Below, piece after piece: positions 12,129 through 24,200 of a stretch of 64,000 bases of DNA. Position 1 is the stretch's first letter. Each line of letters starts with the position of its first letter. Below the pieces are notes generated by a model. The model saw nothing but the letters and a program-made list of their open reading frames with translations. It made no database searches and was not told the origin of the DNA. The stretch comes from Alitta virens. Lineage: Eukaryota > Annelida > Polychaeta > Phyllodocida > Nereididae. Position numbers and translations under genes: made by a program. The DNA is taken from the NCBI GenBank assembly GCA_932294295.1, contig OW028574.1, positions 11,480,215 through 11,544,214 of the forward strand, in the 5' to 3' direction.

Positions 12129-13662
12129 CTAATAACATCTTTTCACAGAGTCAGGATATTTAGTTTTCAGTTCCTCTTTAAATTGTCTGAAGAGTAGTCT
12201 GTTTTTTTCTTGTTCCACATCCTTTGTGAGATGAAAGTCTTCTGGTCTTTTGAATCCCTGATGGACAAGGAATGCATTGTCTAACACTGAGAATTTGTAA
12301 CCAGACACATGGAGTTCACAGACCTGCAACAGAAATGATGTGGTATTGTGTATTGAAAGTTGAACTTTTATAAGGAAAAGCAGTCAACCTGTAAGATAGA
12401 TGAAATATCAAGAGAGGAGATAAGTGTAATTATTAAGAATGAAGATTATTATAATTTTGTATGTGATAAGAATACATTAAAATATTTTAACATCAAAATA
12501 CCTGACTTATTCTGTTGAACCCATACTGTTTGAATCTCTCATCATATTTTGGCACATCTTTAGGACCAATGTAAAATGGTTCCCATGGGTCCTTCCACTC
12601 GACCTCATATGCTAATTTTATCTCAGGAACTGTTGGGGATGAAGCTGATGTGAGATTCCTCCAAGCTTCGTAGTCAGTTTGTCTTTGACATCGCCAACAT
12701 AACTCATGATAAAAAGGGCGAATTGACCCTTGCTTCCAGAGATTCAACAAAGATGATTTATCCTTTGGAATTGTCACATGAGGAAGAATTTCAAATGCAG
12801 GAACTATGAAAACAGTCTGAGCACCAATTTTGCTTGAGTTTGTTGTTAATGAATACATGCGAGAGAACATTGTAAATGCTTGCTGTAGTCCATGACTAGG
12901 CATCATATCAATGTCAGTCACCATCACATATTCGGTTTGCGCATGTTGAAGTGCCACATTGCGCAGAAGGTTATTGGGGTACTTGACCCCTGAGATGGCA
13001 TAATTGTGGTTGGTAGTTAGAATATTCTGCAGGATTGTTTTCAACTCCTGGCATTCTGGCAACGAAGTGGGTGGGGATGAAGGAATGCGAGAAGGAACGT
13101 GAACAAGTGGGTAAACTAGATGAACTGAGATATTTTGACGAAAGGATGGCGAGCATTGGTAGAGTAACATCAATGCTTCCATTGTAATGCTGAGATGGCG
13201 ACCAGGAGCAAACATTGTCATGGACACGGGTCCAGACCATCTTTCAACGAGGCTTACCAAATGATAAATGTGGTCCACAGAACACTGCGTGACAAGGGTG
13301 ACCTGGTCCTTTGTATGAATGTGTTCTTCTTTTGTTGGTGGGGAATATATAAAATTCACAATTTGGTAAACGCCACTGCTGTCCACCACCTGTCTGGTTT
13401 TGATTGCATTTCGCATTGTGCTGTATAATCTATCAGCTTCCTTTTTGAGGTTGAACATCTGTTTCTCTCTCTGAAGAGCATTGTTGCGGTTCTCCAAACG
13501 ACTCAGCAATGCCAGATGAAGAATCTGAAGGGAAGCAAGGACAACGACCAATGCCACAGCCACTTTACCCCAGCTGAAGCGCAAAACTCCAGTCCAGATC
13601 ATCGCGTACAGTCTCTTGAGTTTCATTTCATGTGCGTACTGGGGGAAGTGAGATAATGTCAT
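12129..13662 (-). CDS. B4GAT1: Beta-1,4-glucuronyltransferase 1 (B4GAT1, GT49 family)
   Basis: Two coding exons, 13662-12502 and 12323-12129, join in phase 0 (NRISQ|VCELHV) to give 451 residues. In vertebrates this Golgi type II enzyme adds glucuronic acid to the xylose primer on alpha-dystroglycan, which LARGE then extends into the laminin-binding matriglycan. Visible features: a short cytosolic head, a single signal-anchor helix at about 33-53, a stem, and a GT49 domain with the metal-binding DxD motif DIDM at about 250. Family blocks include YPNNLLRN, VPAFEI, the WxxGxxRPFYxxLC region, DPWEPFY, DERFKQYGFNRISQ, and LVHQGFK near the end. All match human B4GAT1 in order as I recall it. The start is ATG 13662; the in-frame TTG at 13668 is not favoured. 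An inner Met (MKLKRL) could also serve. Confidence 0.92.
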
Positions 13663-14704
13663 TGCCAAGAGACGGCTGTGTTTGACACCAGTTCAGCTGG
13701 CCAGAAGTTTTTCCAGTCATTTTTAAGCTGAACAAACTGCAGAGCCTAACTTCCTTGGTAGACATTGCAAATTCTTCCAATAGACTGAACTGGTCAGCAA
13801 CTGGAAAAACATATTTTAATTAGTGCAGGAATGTCAAAGATAACAGAACCTCTGCCAGGCTCTGGAGACCTTTTATACTTTTACTGTACTCTTTGAGTGG
13901 TGGCTCCGGAGCAGACATCATTAAACTTCAACTATTGCTTACCACTGTATTTTTTAACCTCTACGCATTCCTCGTACCATTAAGCAGACATGAGACCTTA
14001 GCTGAAGTTCCCATAAATTTTGCCCTGGACCTGGGCTCAAAATCCAATGCATTTTTCAGTGAGTCCATTCTGAAAAATTGTGTGTGTACTGTTAGCTTGC
14101 TCGGTAAATTAGCTCAGCATCTGCATTTCACATTTTGAACTTGTTCACCTTTTAATTACAGGATCGCTGTATTAACTATCAAATATGAGATTTTGACAGC
14201 TTGTTTTGGGTTGTTAGCCTAGCATACAAAATCTGCTTTTTGGTTTATTGACTGAAAGTAAATTGTTTCTATTTCCATCATGGGGTTTTTCTTAAATCCT
14301 TATTCTGTGATATAATGACTATGTTTCGTAGATTCATCAATATTATGATTATTTATCAAACGTTTTTAAATTGTATCTGTTTGCGAGGACTTTCGCGCCT
14401 GCTCAAAGGGGCATCACATGACGTCACGGTTCTCATGAAGAAGAATGCCAAAATGTGAATATTAACTCAAAACATCGTGAAACTTTTCATTTATCTGAAG
14501 CGGACAAGCCTCACAGTTATTCTAATTACTGCATTAATGGATGTAGAATAGGGCTTAGTATATTTAAGATCTACAGATCGCTGCCGTTTGCGCACAGTGC
14601 TGAGACTCGAGCTACCTTGAAGGCTTGAGTGTTTGTTGTGTGAGCAAGTGAATGGGAGGATCCAGTAGTTCTAGCAGAGAAGTGTCAGAAACGGAGTAAA
14701 GAAA
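13663..14704. promoter_or_regulatory. Head-to-head intergenic region between B4GAT1 and the sushi receptor, with a CRE
   Basis: The two start codons are 1.04 kb apart on opposite strands. A perfect TGACGTCA sits at 14419-14426 in a less AT-rich stretch (about 14390-14440). The 5' UTR of the sushi gene probably begins after about 14550. A possible minus-strand acceptor for a B4GAT1 UTR exon (TTTTTCCAG) lies near 13800. No TATA box is obvious. Confidence 0.45.
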
Positions 14705-17700
14705 ATGGAACACATTCAACGCATTGCTTTATTCGTCTTCTTGCCAGTTGTTGCATCAGGCGACTCTGAGTTTGGCGGACCATTAAAAGGTGCGTTAACA
14801 ATAATATATATCATATATACTAGCTATTGCGATTGACACAAATAAGATTTAGGATTTTAGAATATTACTATGTAGAGTAGAAGGTTATATTTGTTGTATT
14901 AATTGGATAAAGTCACATATTGTGTGTGTGACTGTAATTTCATGTAAAGTCTGGGTACTACAACTATCCAGTATACCAGTAAACATGACAATGTGTACAT
15001 GTGATTCGCGGAAAAGGCCGACATGAAACTGAAATAATCTGTGCAAATGTAAATTTGTTCTCTAACCAGCGCCAAATGAAATTTAAGTATCTTATCATTT
15101 AATCTTGATGGACATTTATGACAGTGCTGTGGTATGTTACGTTATTTGTAATTGGCAATTGATCTGCTAATTTGATTCTCTCTTAGTTGCAGGTTGCAAG
15201 CGACCTATTTTGTCAGACTCAGAAGGAATGGTCATTGAAGGAGGAAATCAACGCACGATTGGAGTTGGTTCCACATTGTGGTTCGATTGCAATCCTGGCT
15301 ACAAACTGCAAGGGCAGTCACAATTGACATGTGTTGGAGAGAATATCTGGCGCCCTCCAACCCCTCCAACCTGCGAAAAAGGTAACCGGGGGTGTATTTC
15401 AATTGCAAGGCATAATTTCAATGTAAACCAACATGTATGAATAAAATGACATAATATCACAGTGTTCAAGACACATCAAATTTAGTACTGGTCCGCACGG
15501 ACCAGTAAGTCCAACAAGGTGTTGGTCCGTACACATTGTTACTGGTCCATAACTAAGAGCAACCCCTAGTACTGAGTACTTCTGGCACACAGGTTTATCA
15601 TGTTTGTTTATGTGTGGAGCAGTGGTCCATGTCAACCATGCTCATATTACTCAAGATTATTAACTTTCAAAATTGGCAGGAATGATATTTTTATATTAGA
15701 ATCTACAGGAAGGGATGCTTATAATTATTAATCAAAAGTACCCATGTTACCACAAACTACATATCATTAACTTCTACTTTTCCAGTAAAATTCACCCTCC
15801 TGCCCACACGGCAATTACTTTAAAATAATGTATGTGGTACATGTATGAATATAAATATAAAATGTAATATTACTCATATTTACTAAAGCAGTAATTCACA
15901 TAAAAATCACAAAATTAAAGTGGAATAGATCTACAAAGCTATTGTTGAAAGACTTAGCAGCCTTTGAGAAGTCAATTGCACTTAGGCCTAAAGCATGGGG
16001 GACTTGACACTTCCATTGAACTGTTGAAGATGCCACAGAGTCAATTGCAATCTGTGTGCTCCACTTCTATTGATTATGCCTTTGACCAATATTGCAATCA
16101 AACAGTTCACATAACTGACAGATTGGAGGCAAAATAAAGCCCATTCAATGAGCTAATTGGCTACTCGCTCACACGGACCAGTGTTATCCTTCTCCTGCTC
16201 GCCCGGACAATATATCAATTAGAAATTCACAATTATAGTTTAAGCAGAGGTGTGCTTGTTTATTCGACTATGGATTCATCATGTTCATGATGAACTTGTA
16301 GGCAGCGTTTCCTTGGGAACACTGAATGTAGCTGAACGTTTTTTACTTTCCATTGCAGTTACGTGCGATCCTCCAGAAATAGACCACCTTGGAACAGAAT
16401 TTAGCAGGCTTTACACAGCAGGACACAATGTCAAACTTTTCTGCAAAAGCGGTTACTCTCTGCAGTGTCGCGGTGATGTCTTTAATGAGCTGGATGTGAC
16501 CTGTGGCATTTCTGGAGTCTGGATCACTCGATATGGCACAAATGTTCTTCCTACTTGCACATGTGAGTAGCAACACTAGGATGATGTGCTTACACTACTG
16601 TTAAGTTGTATTACTTGATCTTGTAAATATTATTTCTGTTCCTTTTGTTTTGCAGTTAAAAAAAGGTGTTCATTGCCGCCCGTTTTGGCACACTCCAGCA
16701 GTTACCTCTCTCAGCAGGCTTCTGGAATCATTCGGGAAGTAGAGCATGGCACAACAGCGATGTACGAATGTGATAAACCGTATCATATGCTTGGGCCGAG
16801 CAAATTAAAATGCGTCAGTGGAGAATGGATAGGACAGTCGCCACGATGTATTGTATCAAGTATTTGCCCACCACCAGATAATATCAAGTATGGCTACTTT
16901 GATATATCATTTGAAGAAAAAAGCAATGGAACTGTGGACTTCAGAACTGGAACTAAAATCTTCTATATTTGCCGGGATGGTTATAATTTAGCGGGAAGTC
17001 AGCACAGAGTGTGTCAAGATGGTGAATGGGTGGGGGAAATGCCAAAGTGTGTACCCTCAGGTTGCGAGAGGCCACCTGAAATAGCAAATGGTGGTTACAA
17101 TCTCTTCGGTCATAATGACACTACAGGAATGTTGGTTGCTGAAGGTTCTCAAATCTATTACTTCTGCCACAGCGGCTACAAACTTTCTCAAGAACCTCGT
17201 CCAACAAAGAGGGCGTGCAGAGGTGGGAGCTGGACGGGTGATGTGCCTACATGTCGTAAGTATTGTGCAAGTCTTTCCAGTCTTGCATCAGTTCAATATT
17301 GGGTTAGGATCATGCTTTAATTTGAATCCTTTGTGGTTTTTTTTTTAACAGTTAAACGCACACATTGTGACATGCCTCAGGAAATTCCCAATGGAAATTA
17401 TGTTATCGGCGACTTGTACCCTGACAGCACTAGCTATGGCATTGGGACCCGTATCCTGTATGAATGTGATGAAGGATACCTTGCATATGGAACTGTTACA
17501 ATGACTTGCACATCATCTGGGTATTGGTCGGACTATCCTCCTAAATGTATAGAAAAAGGTATTACATACAATTAATTTTGTTTTCTTGAGAAATAAAATA
17601 TGGTATTCAGGTTTGTAGTTCATGACAAAGTTTCCAATTTCAGATCAATACTGTCCAAATCCTGACAAAGTTGAGCATGGCAATTTTGTGTGCCCCAGTG

Positions 17701-18745
17701 GGTGTGGCATGTACAAGGTAGGAACACGTCTCCACTACATCTGTGATGACAATTATGAACCTGTTGGTCTTGTGAAACAGACTTGTCTTCAAGGTGGAAA
17801 GTGGTCTGCCGAAAAGCCAAGCTGTGCTCCTGGTAAGGGTCCAATGCATTGAACTTAACATCGGTGATTTCAGAAATAGATAGCCGAGCAATACATTGAT
17901 TTCATGTATATTTTGCAGTGGCAGAGATGGAAATGTCTAACAACCTGATTGAGATTAATGCAAAGCCAACAACAGTTGTGATTGCAACATCCTGCAGTGT
18001 TTTAGGGCTCCTCCTCATAGTCATGTTGGTCGTGGCTCTCCAAAGGCACAAAAAGCCGACTAACAGACTGTGCAGTCCACTTGGTCAACCACCTCCGCCT
18101 CCGTACAGCCGTCCGCGTTCAGCTGAGACCATGGACGAACTGGACCGTGTGGCGCTCATTGCATTTGCAGATGGGGTGCAGATCACGCTTCCGAGCTATG
18201 ATGAGGCAGTCAGAGGACGCATGGGATCCAGGTACATAAGTGAGGTCACTGGCATGAGGCGGCCATCATCCTCAAGTGAGTATAGGCCGCTGCCAAACAT
18301 ACCTGTCAACCTCCGAAACATTGCAGATCATCACCGCAACTCAGTCATTACCACAACCAGTAGCACAACTAGAGACAATCTATCTCTGGCATTTGGCTCC
18401 ATGGACACAGTAAATGTAAGTGATGGAACGTCTACGACAGTCACCGTAGATACGCTGGATTCTGGGGCATCTAATCCATCGCTTGCGTTGTCACAAAGGG
18501 CAGTTGCTGGTAGCATAGCCTCATCCGATGGCAGTATGTCAAATGTTAATGAAGGTTAGTATGGAGCCTCGAGGATTTATAGATATAACCACTTGTGTTT
18601 TTATGACCTGCATTCATCTACAGTTGGTGTTACTTTTCTCTTTTCAGATGCTCCATTGTTGGATCAGCATTCCAGCGAGAACAGCAGCGTGCAAAGTCGC
18701 AGCCATAGCGTTGAGTCGCCCAGTGAAGAACCCAAAGCAGAGTAG
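14705..18745 (+). CDS. Seven-sushi-domain single-pass receptor, SUSD4-like
   Basis: Eight exons: 14705-14789, 15187-15381, 16359-16562, 16656-17255, 17352-17558, 17644-17832, 17919-18554 and 18648-18745, giving 737 residues. Every internal junction is phase 1. A signal peptide (about 1-19) is followed by seven CCP/sushi repeats, each with four or more cysteines and a closing W-x-C pattern. Exon 4 holds repeats 3-5; each other sushi exon holds one. A membrane helix lies at about 512-534, then RHKK. The tail has a PPxY site (PPPY, about 553-556) and an LPxY site (LPSY, about 584-587). SUSD4 of vertebrates has four sushi domains plus PPxY and LPxY motifs that bind NEDD4-type ubiquitin ligases, and it regulates complement and AMPA receptors. 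The tail plan supports that relationship, but seven repeats is more than SUSD4, so orthology is tentative and no symbol is given. Confidence 0.85.
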
Positions 18746-19919
18746 AGATTCTGATCACCCTGAATATAGTGAATTGTTGAACTTTATCTTCCTTGTTATA
18801 TGTGACTGAATGAGGTTTCCTGCCAAGAAAGTGACTTAATCATGTTTGAAATGTGGAGGGATGAAATGAAGGAACTATCTCCCATAGTATACCCGTGATG
18901 GTCCTGTCCAAGTACTGTGAACAAGTGGATTTTATCCTTCTTTCTTCCATTGTTATAAATGTCTATCATTTTCAGTTTTTACTGACAAAATAATCAAATA
19001 ATCACCAGTTGCTCAGTATCAGTTTCCTCAACTTGATAATAAATATTCCATGACATATATCAGTATATTTGAGGCATTGTTTCTGTTTTTCAATATGTCT
19101 GTGTCATTCTTACTTTTTCATGTGGTTATCCTATGAAATTATTTTCTATTTGTTTGTTAGGCCTGAAATGTTTTTATTTTTATTCACTGCAAGATCTGAT
19201 GTACTTACACGATACCATACGGTCATTTAATATTGAGTTAACAGTTTTACGAAAATGTTGTAATTGATACATTTTCTTATTGGAGCTACTTATTTAGATG
19301 GTCATTTGTCCTAATTTATGTTGTCAGGTTTTGTTCACATTTAAATGTATGTGCATATTTTTATTGTAAAATAGTGCATATTGCACTAAATATTTATAAT
19401 CAGCATTTTTTTATACTTTAAAATTTGTAATAATTTTGGTGAAATCCATTAATTAACATGTTTTATTGGCGTGATCAAAATTTTGGCGTGATCAAAATTT
19501 TGGTGAAATCCATTAATTAACAAAATTTATTAATAAAGTGGGCATTTTACAGTTGAATGATAATTGTACAGTCATCCAGATGATGAACAATGTGTTTCTG
19601 TTGTTGGTTCAACTTCGTTGGTATTTCTACAGTGGCAATTTTCAGTTTATTTGATCATATAATAATTGATCACTTAATTGAGCTTGACAGCTAAATGGCC
19701 TTTTATCACTTGAGTATCTTTGTGTAATTCTCATCGCAGTATTTCCAAACAGAATGTTAAGTTGATAAGAGAAAATAATTCTGTGTTTGTGAGCAAATTT
19801 AATTTTGAAATATGTGCACAAGTAGGCTCATGGCGAAAATGCATCATTTATTCTTTCAAATTTATAACATGCATACTTGTTATATTGTAGAGGTCTTTAT
19901 AAGACTGTCAAAAAATAAA
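18746..19919 (+). other. 3' UTR of the sushi receptor, with two poly(A) signals and a tandem duplication
   Basis: No further coding exon is seen. AATAAA occurs at 19532-19537 and 19914-19919, which suggests alternative 3' ends of about 0.8 and 1.2 kb. Between 19433 and 19521 a block (TTTTGGTGAAATCCATTAAT...) occurs twice, flanking two copies of GGCGTGATCAAAATTTT. Confidence 0.55.
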
Positions 19920-20339
19920 TACATTTTTATGATGTTGACCTGATGGATTTTTATTTAAAATTATTATCAGGATGGTGCACGTTGACTCGTTCCGACATAA
20001 TTCACCAGACTCAACCTGAGTGTTTCTTTACTCAGAGAACCAGTGAGGGTTGAAGAAGAATGATCAGACCCTTCAACCTAATTTTGTTGCATGAAGACAG
20101 GTGTCAGCACACTCCAGTGATGATGGATCATGGCGACTCCTATTGCAGCGTACAATTTATTAGTTGATTTTTAATAAAAGCAAAAGTTATATCATAGCAT
20201 TCCCAAGAGCAACTCCTACTATGCCAGAGAATGTTGTTGTCAAGGGGTGTACTGTGGTAGGAGACTGCAGTAAAATATACCAGTGCCAAATACCACGCAT
20301 ACCACTGAGTGATATGGCACAATAAGTATTACAGCGCGC
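19920..20339. other. Intergenic spacer, nothing recognised
   Basis: No gene, RNA or repeat recognised on either strand. It separates the sushi receptor 3' end from the presumed phosphatase promoter. Confidence 0.4.
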
Positions 20340-21231
20340 TATAAAAAAATCCTTTTTGCCGGCATGTTAGGAATGACATTTCTTAATGGCAGTATGAAAG
20401 ATCTTTAACTGCAATTCTATAAGATTTGGCGTACTTTTTGCGATGTTTAGGTGTTTCAATCAATCGATGTAGCATTTTAACAGGGACTATTTTACGCGCA
20501 CCTGGTGATTGTTTACAGTGCGTGAAGCGGCGAATGTTTGTGGGAGTCTCACTCGTGGACGTGACAGGTAAACCACAGGTAACTGTCACATGTCGCTGGA
20601 TTTTACCTCCCCAACATGTTGAAGACTGGAAGGGTTTTATGAGGTGAGTCTCACAGCAAATCTGCACTAGTTGTTGACTCTTTAGGGTATCAATTTAGCT
20701 GTAATGGTGATGCCTGTGACCAGTCTTCATGAACAAAGTTGAGAATGTTGACATTCACTTTAAATCTTTCCAATGAGTAATAGTATACATTTGTAAATAA
20801 AGTCTTTTGCCTATATATAGCAAAGCTTACATCCGGATTAATGACCCTTTTAAGAATATTGTTATTGCATACATGTTTCCTTAGCATTCTTTTGAATAGT
20901 TGAAGTAACATAATAATAGCAGTTCAGAATTCTGCAAACATACTTTTGATCTTGTAATTACTTAATTTGCTGTTGCTGATCCGTACTTAAAATTAAGCTG
21001 ATTGTGATTAAAAGTGTGAGATTCTTGATGATATTGTGTAGGGGCACTTCTGATTGGCTTCCATAATGAACTGTTAACTAGGCCTAATTGTGACATAACA
21101 CTAACATTATTCTCTAATTTCAGTTTTAGGTGAACACATGTGATTTTACCAAGAGGGTTTCCAGAAGGGATTACCAGGGGGAAACCCAGCTATTGGATTT
21201 TATTGTGATTGACAATTGAAGATAAATCAAG
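20340..21231 (+). promoter_or_regulatory. Presumed promoter and split 5' UTR of the FERM phosphatase
   Basis: A moderately GC-rich stretch (about 20440-20640) ends in a strong donor TTTTATGAG|GTGAGTC after 20643. The acceptor TTCTCTAATTTCAG precedes 21124, 108 bases before the ATG at 21232. This gives a non-coding first exon and a 480-bp UTR intron. The transcription start is not defined, and no TATA box was seen. Confidence 0.45.
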
Positions 21232-24200
21232 ATGCCCTGGTTTAAACTGAAAAGGGCACAAAGATATGAAGTGACTTCCAAAAACTCTTATGTTGTGTGC
21301 GTTAATTTACTGGACAATGAGTTGATGGACTGTACCTTGAACACGGACAGTACGGGTCAGGAATGCTTGGAGAGTATTTCTCAGCGGATCGGCTTGAATG
21401 AGGTAAATAGAGATTTGAATGTCCGAAAAGTACATAGCGTTTTAGTGATTAATGTGCTGTGAATGTATAATTGAATGTAAAAGTTGTGATTATACATCTC
21501 ATATGATTAGGATAATATACAGCTTTTGGGGCAGCATTTATGATTGTATAAGAAAAAATGGTTAAGGTAATTTACCTAGTATGTAATTGCTGAGTATTTA
21601 TAAGCTGATTATCATCATGTCATAATTCTTATTTTTACCTTATCAATATGACAGGCTTGGCATTTATCGGAATACTCTTTGTAATTAATTCGACTTGTCA
21701 CATGTGAATAGATCTATCTGTAGCATGATGAGCCATTATGCCAATATATGCCAGCAATAAAATTGTGTTGGACAGACAGCTTCTTAATTACTCACTCGTA
21801 CATGTCACTCATATTGTTAGTCATATTGCAAGTGTCTAATTGTTGAATAGTGATAGTCACTCATTGCTGGTAGACAGATAGTAAAAGTCTAAAAAAAAAG
21901 GATGGTTTTTATTGATTTACATCATGAGTGAGTGACTGCTCTCTCAATGAATTCATGAATTTGTTAAACCATAGATGTCATGTAGCTTATGATAAACAGA
22001 CATCCAGGGTTGCAAGTTTTTTTTTGCTTCATTTTGTGAATGCAAGTGTATGAGAATCATCCCCTGCATTCTTCCCTTTCCTTCAAGTATTAACCTGGGG
22101 ATGAATGTGTTGATCCCTTGTTTAATTGTGGTCAATAATGACGGTCACTTATGCCCTGTGGTCATGCTAATGTTGACTTAGCTTAATCATGTTATTACGC
22201 AGGATTGATACTTGTGTCGCAAGGTGTGTGTCCATGCGTTTGTGCTTTGTGTAATTTTATTGGCCAATTAATAGACTGTACATATCGTTATCGTAGTTGT
22301 GTAGTCTCTGAATGTTTACTGAGCATCACAATTAGTAATGATATACATTAACTTTGTTTCATAAGAATAGGCAAGAAGTTTTATTCATTTAGTTTACAAA
22401 TTTTATACAGCTGCCCAATTCATTCGAGTAAAAATTGTCTGAGGTACTTAATAAAATTGTATATATTATATAGGGATCAAGAATTGAATAATATAATTTA
22501 AAAAAAAATCAAAAGAATGTGATATCTAAGACAAAGGATTATAATTATAACCTATAAATGGTGAAGTGATCTATTTCTGATTCATGAATTAATACTATGG
22601 TTGTCATAAATTCCAATGTAGCCATGTGGGTTTCCTTCCTGTGGTTGTAATAATTGCTTATGAATACTCCCAATGAAATTATTAATTCATGTCTGAGTGG
22701 GAGTATGGGTTTCTAAAGCAGCTGGGTTGACAGTGGGTTATCAAGAAAAATGCCGGAAGTTCAACATTGTTCAAAATATGTTTAAATTGAATGCCGCGTT
22801 AAATGACTCAAGGGCCTGAGAAGAAGTCCAGAGGTCAACAATTTTTGGTGCTTAGTCAACCTTGTCTGAACATATTTTCATGACAGTTCACTCATGCATA
22901 ACCGAAACTGTCTGGTGCCCTTGGGCTGAGTCACTCAACTGTGACAGATGTCAACACTTAATCAGAAAAGGACATTTGCATATTTTGATGGAATTTTTTT
23001 TAAAGACATGATTAGGTGAATTCTTTTTTTTGAAAGAGTGTCATTGGCTTTTATTAGCGATCATAGTTTACTCATTAATTTAAGAAGATTTGATCATCCC
23101 ATTTCTAAATTTTTTAAATATCAGGTACAACCGTGGGTTTTGACCCAATTGTCAGTACAAGTTCAATGTCCAAAAATTCTGAGTTGATAAGCAATCACAA
23201 GTACAAACGCAAATTTTTTCACTCACTTACCAATCATTGCTTATTTCTCAAAACATTTTTGTGTATACATGAAGAAAACTCAGTATTGATCACTTGTGTT
23301 TTATATTGTAAAGGTGTCATTAACAACCGTTTTGTTTTTAAGTATGATTGCAGTTGGATATGATACTATGAGTTATATACCCATACCACTTTTTTTTTAA
23401 CTGAGCAAAGAGTAAAGATGAAATTAGTAATAAAATTAGGATAGCCTTAACAGTACTTTTAAAAAGATTAAAGACATTATTTTTCTGATAGGTCTGTTGA
23501 GTGAATTATCTTAGATATGTTATTGTCAGTGGCATTACATTATGTCTTTAGGCCAGTTTAAGGGTCTCCCCCTCAGACATTTACATCTTCCTTTGTGATA
23601 TTGTTAAATAACTGTAATATCAAATTTCTCTGGAGTGTGGACTATAAATAGTGTCAAGAGTCTTCAGTAGCTTGAAACAATTTGTCTCTTCTTTTCAGCC
23701 CGAATATTTTGGATTACAATACAAAAACAAGAAGTTGCAGAACAAATGGGTTGAACTGGAAAAGCCCTTGAAGAAACAGCTGGACAAAAATGCCAATTCT
23801 ACGATGCTCTATATGGCTGTTCAGCATTATGTGGCTTCCCCTGAATTGATCCAGGATGAGACTTCAAGGTAATTATGCAATTGAAATGTAAATTGATAGA
23901 TTTAGTAGAAATGCATTACTTAAATTATGATGTATGTAAATTGTGTGCAATTGGGAGTGCTGTATATTGCGTGAAATTGGGAGTTCTGTAAATTGTGTGC
24001 AATTGGGAGTGCTGTATATTGCATGAAATTGGGAGTTCTGTAAATTGGGTGAAATTGGGAGTACTGTAAATTGTGTGCAATTGGGAGTTCTGTAAATTGG
24101 GTGAAATTGGGAGTGCTGTATATTGCGTGAAATTGGGAGTACTGTAAATTGTGTGCAATTGGGAGTGCTGTATATTGCGTGAAATTGGGAGTTCTGTAAA

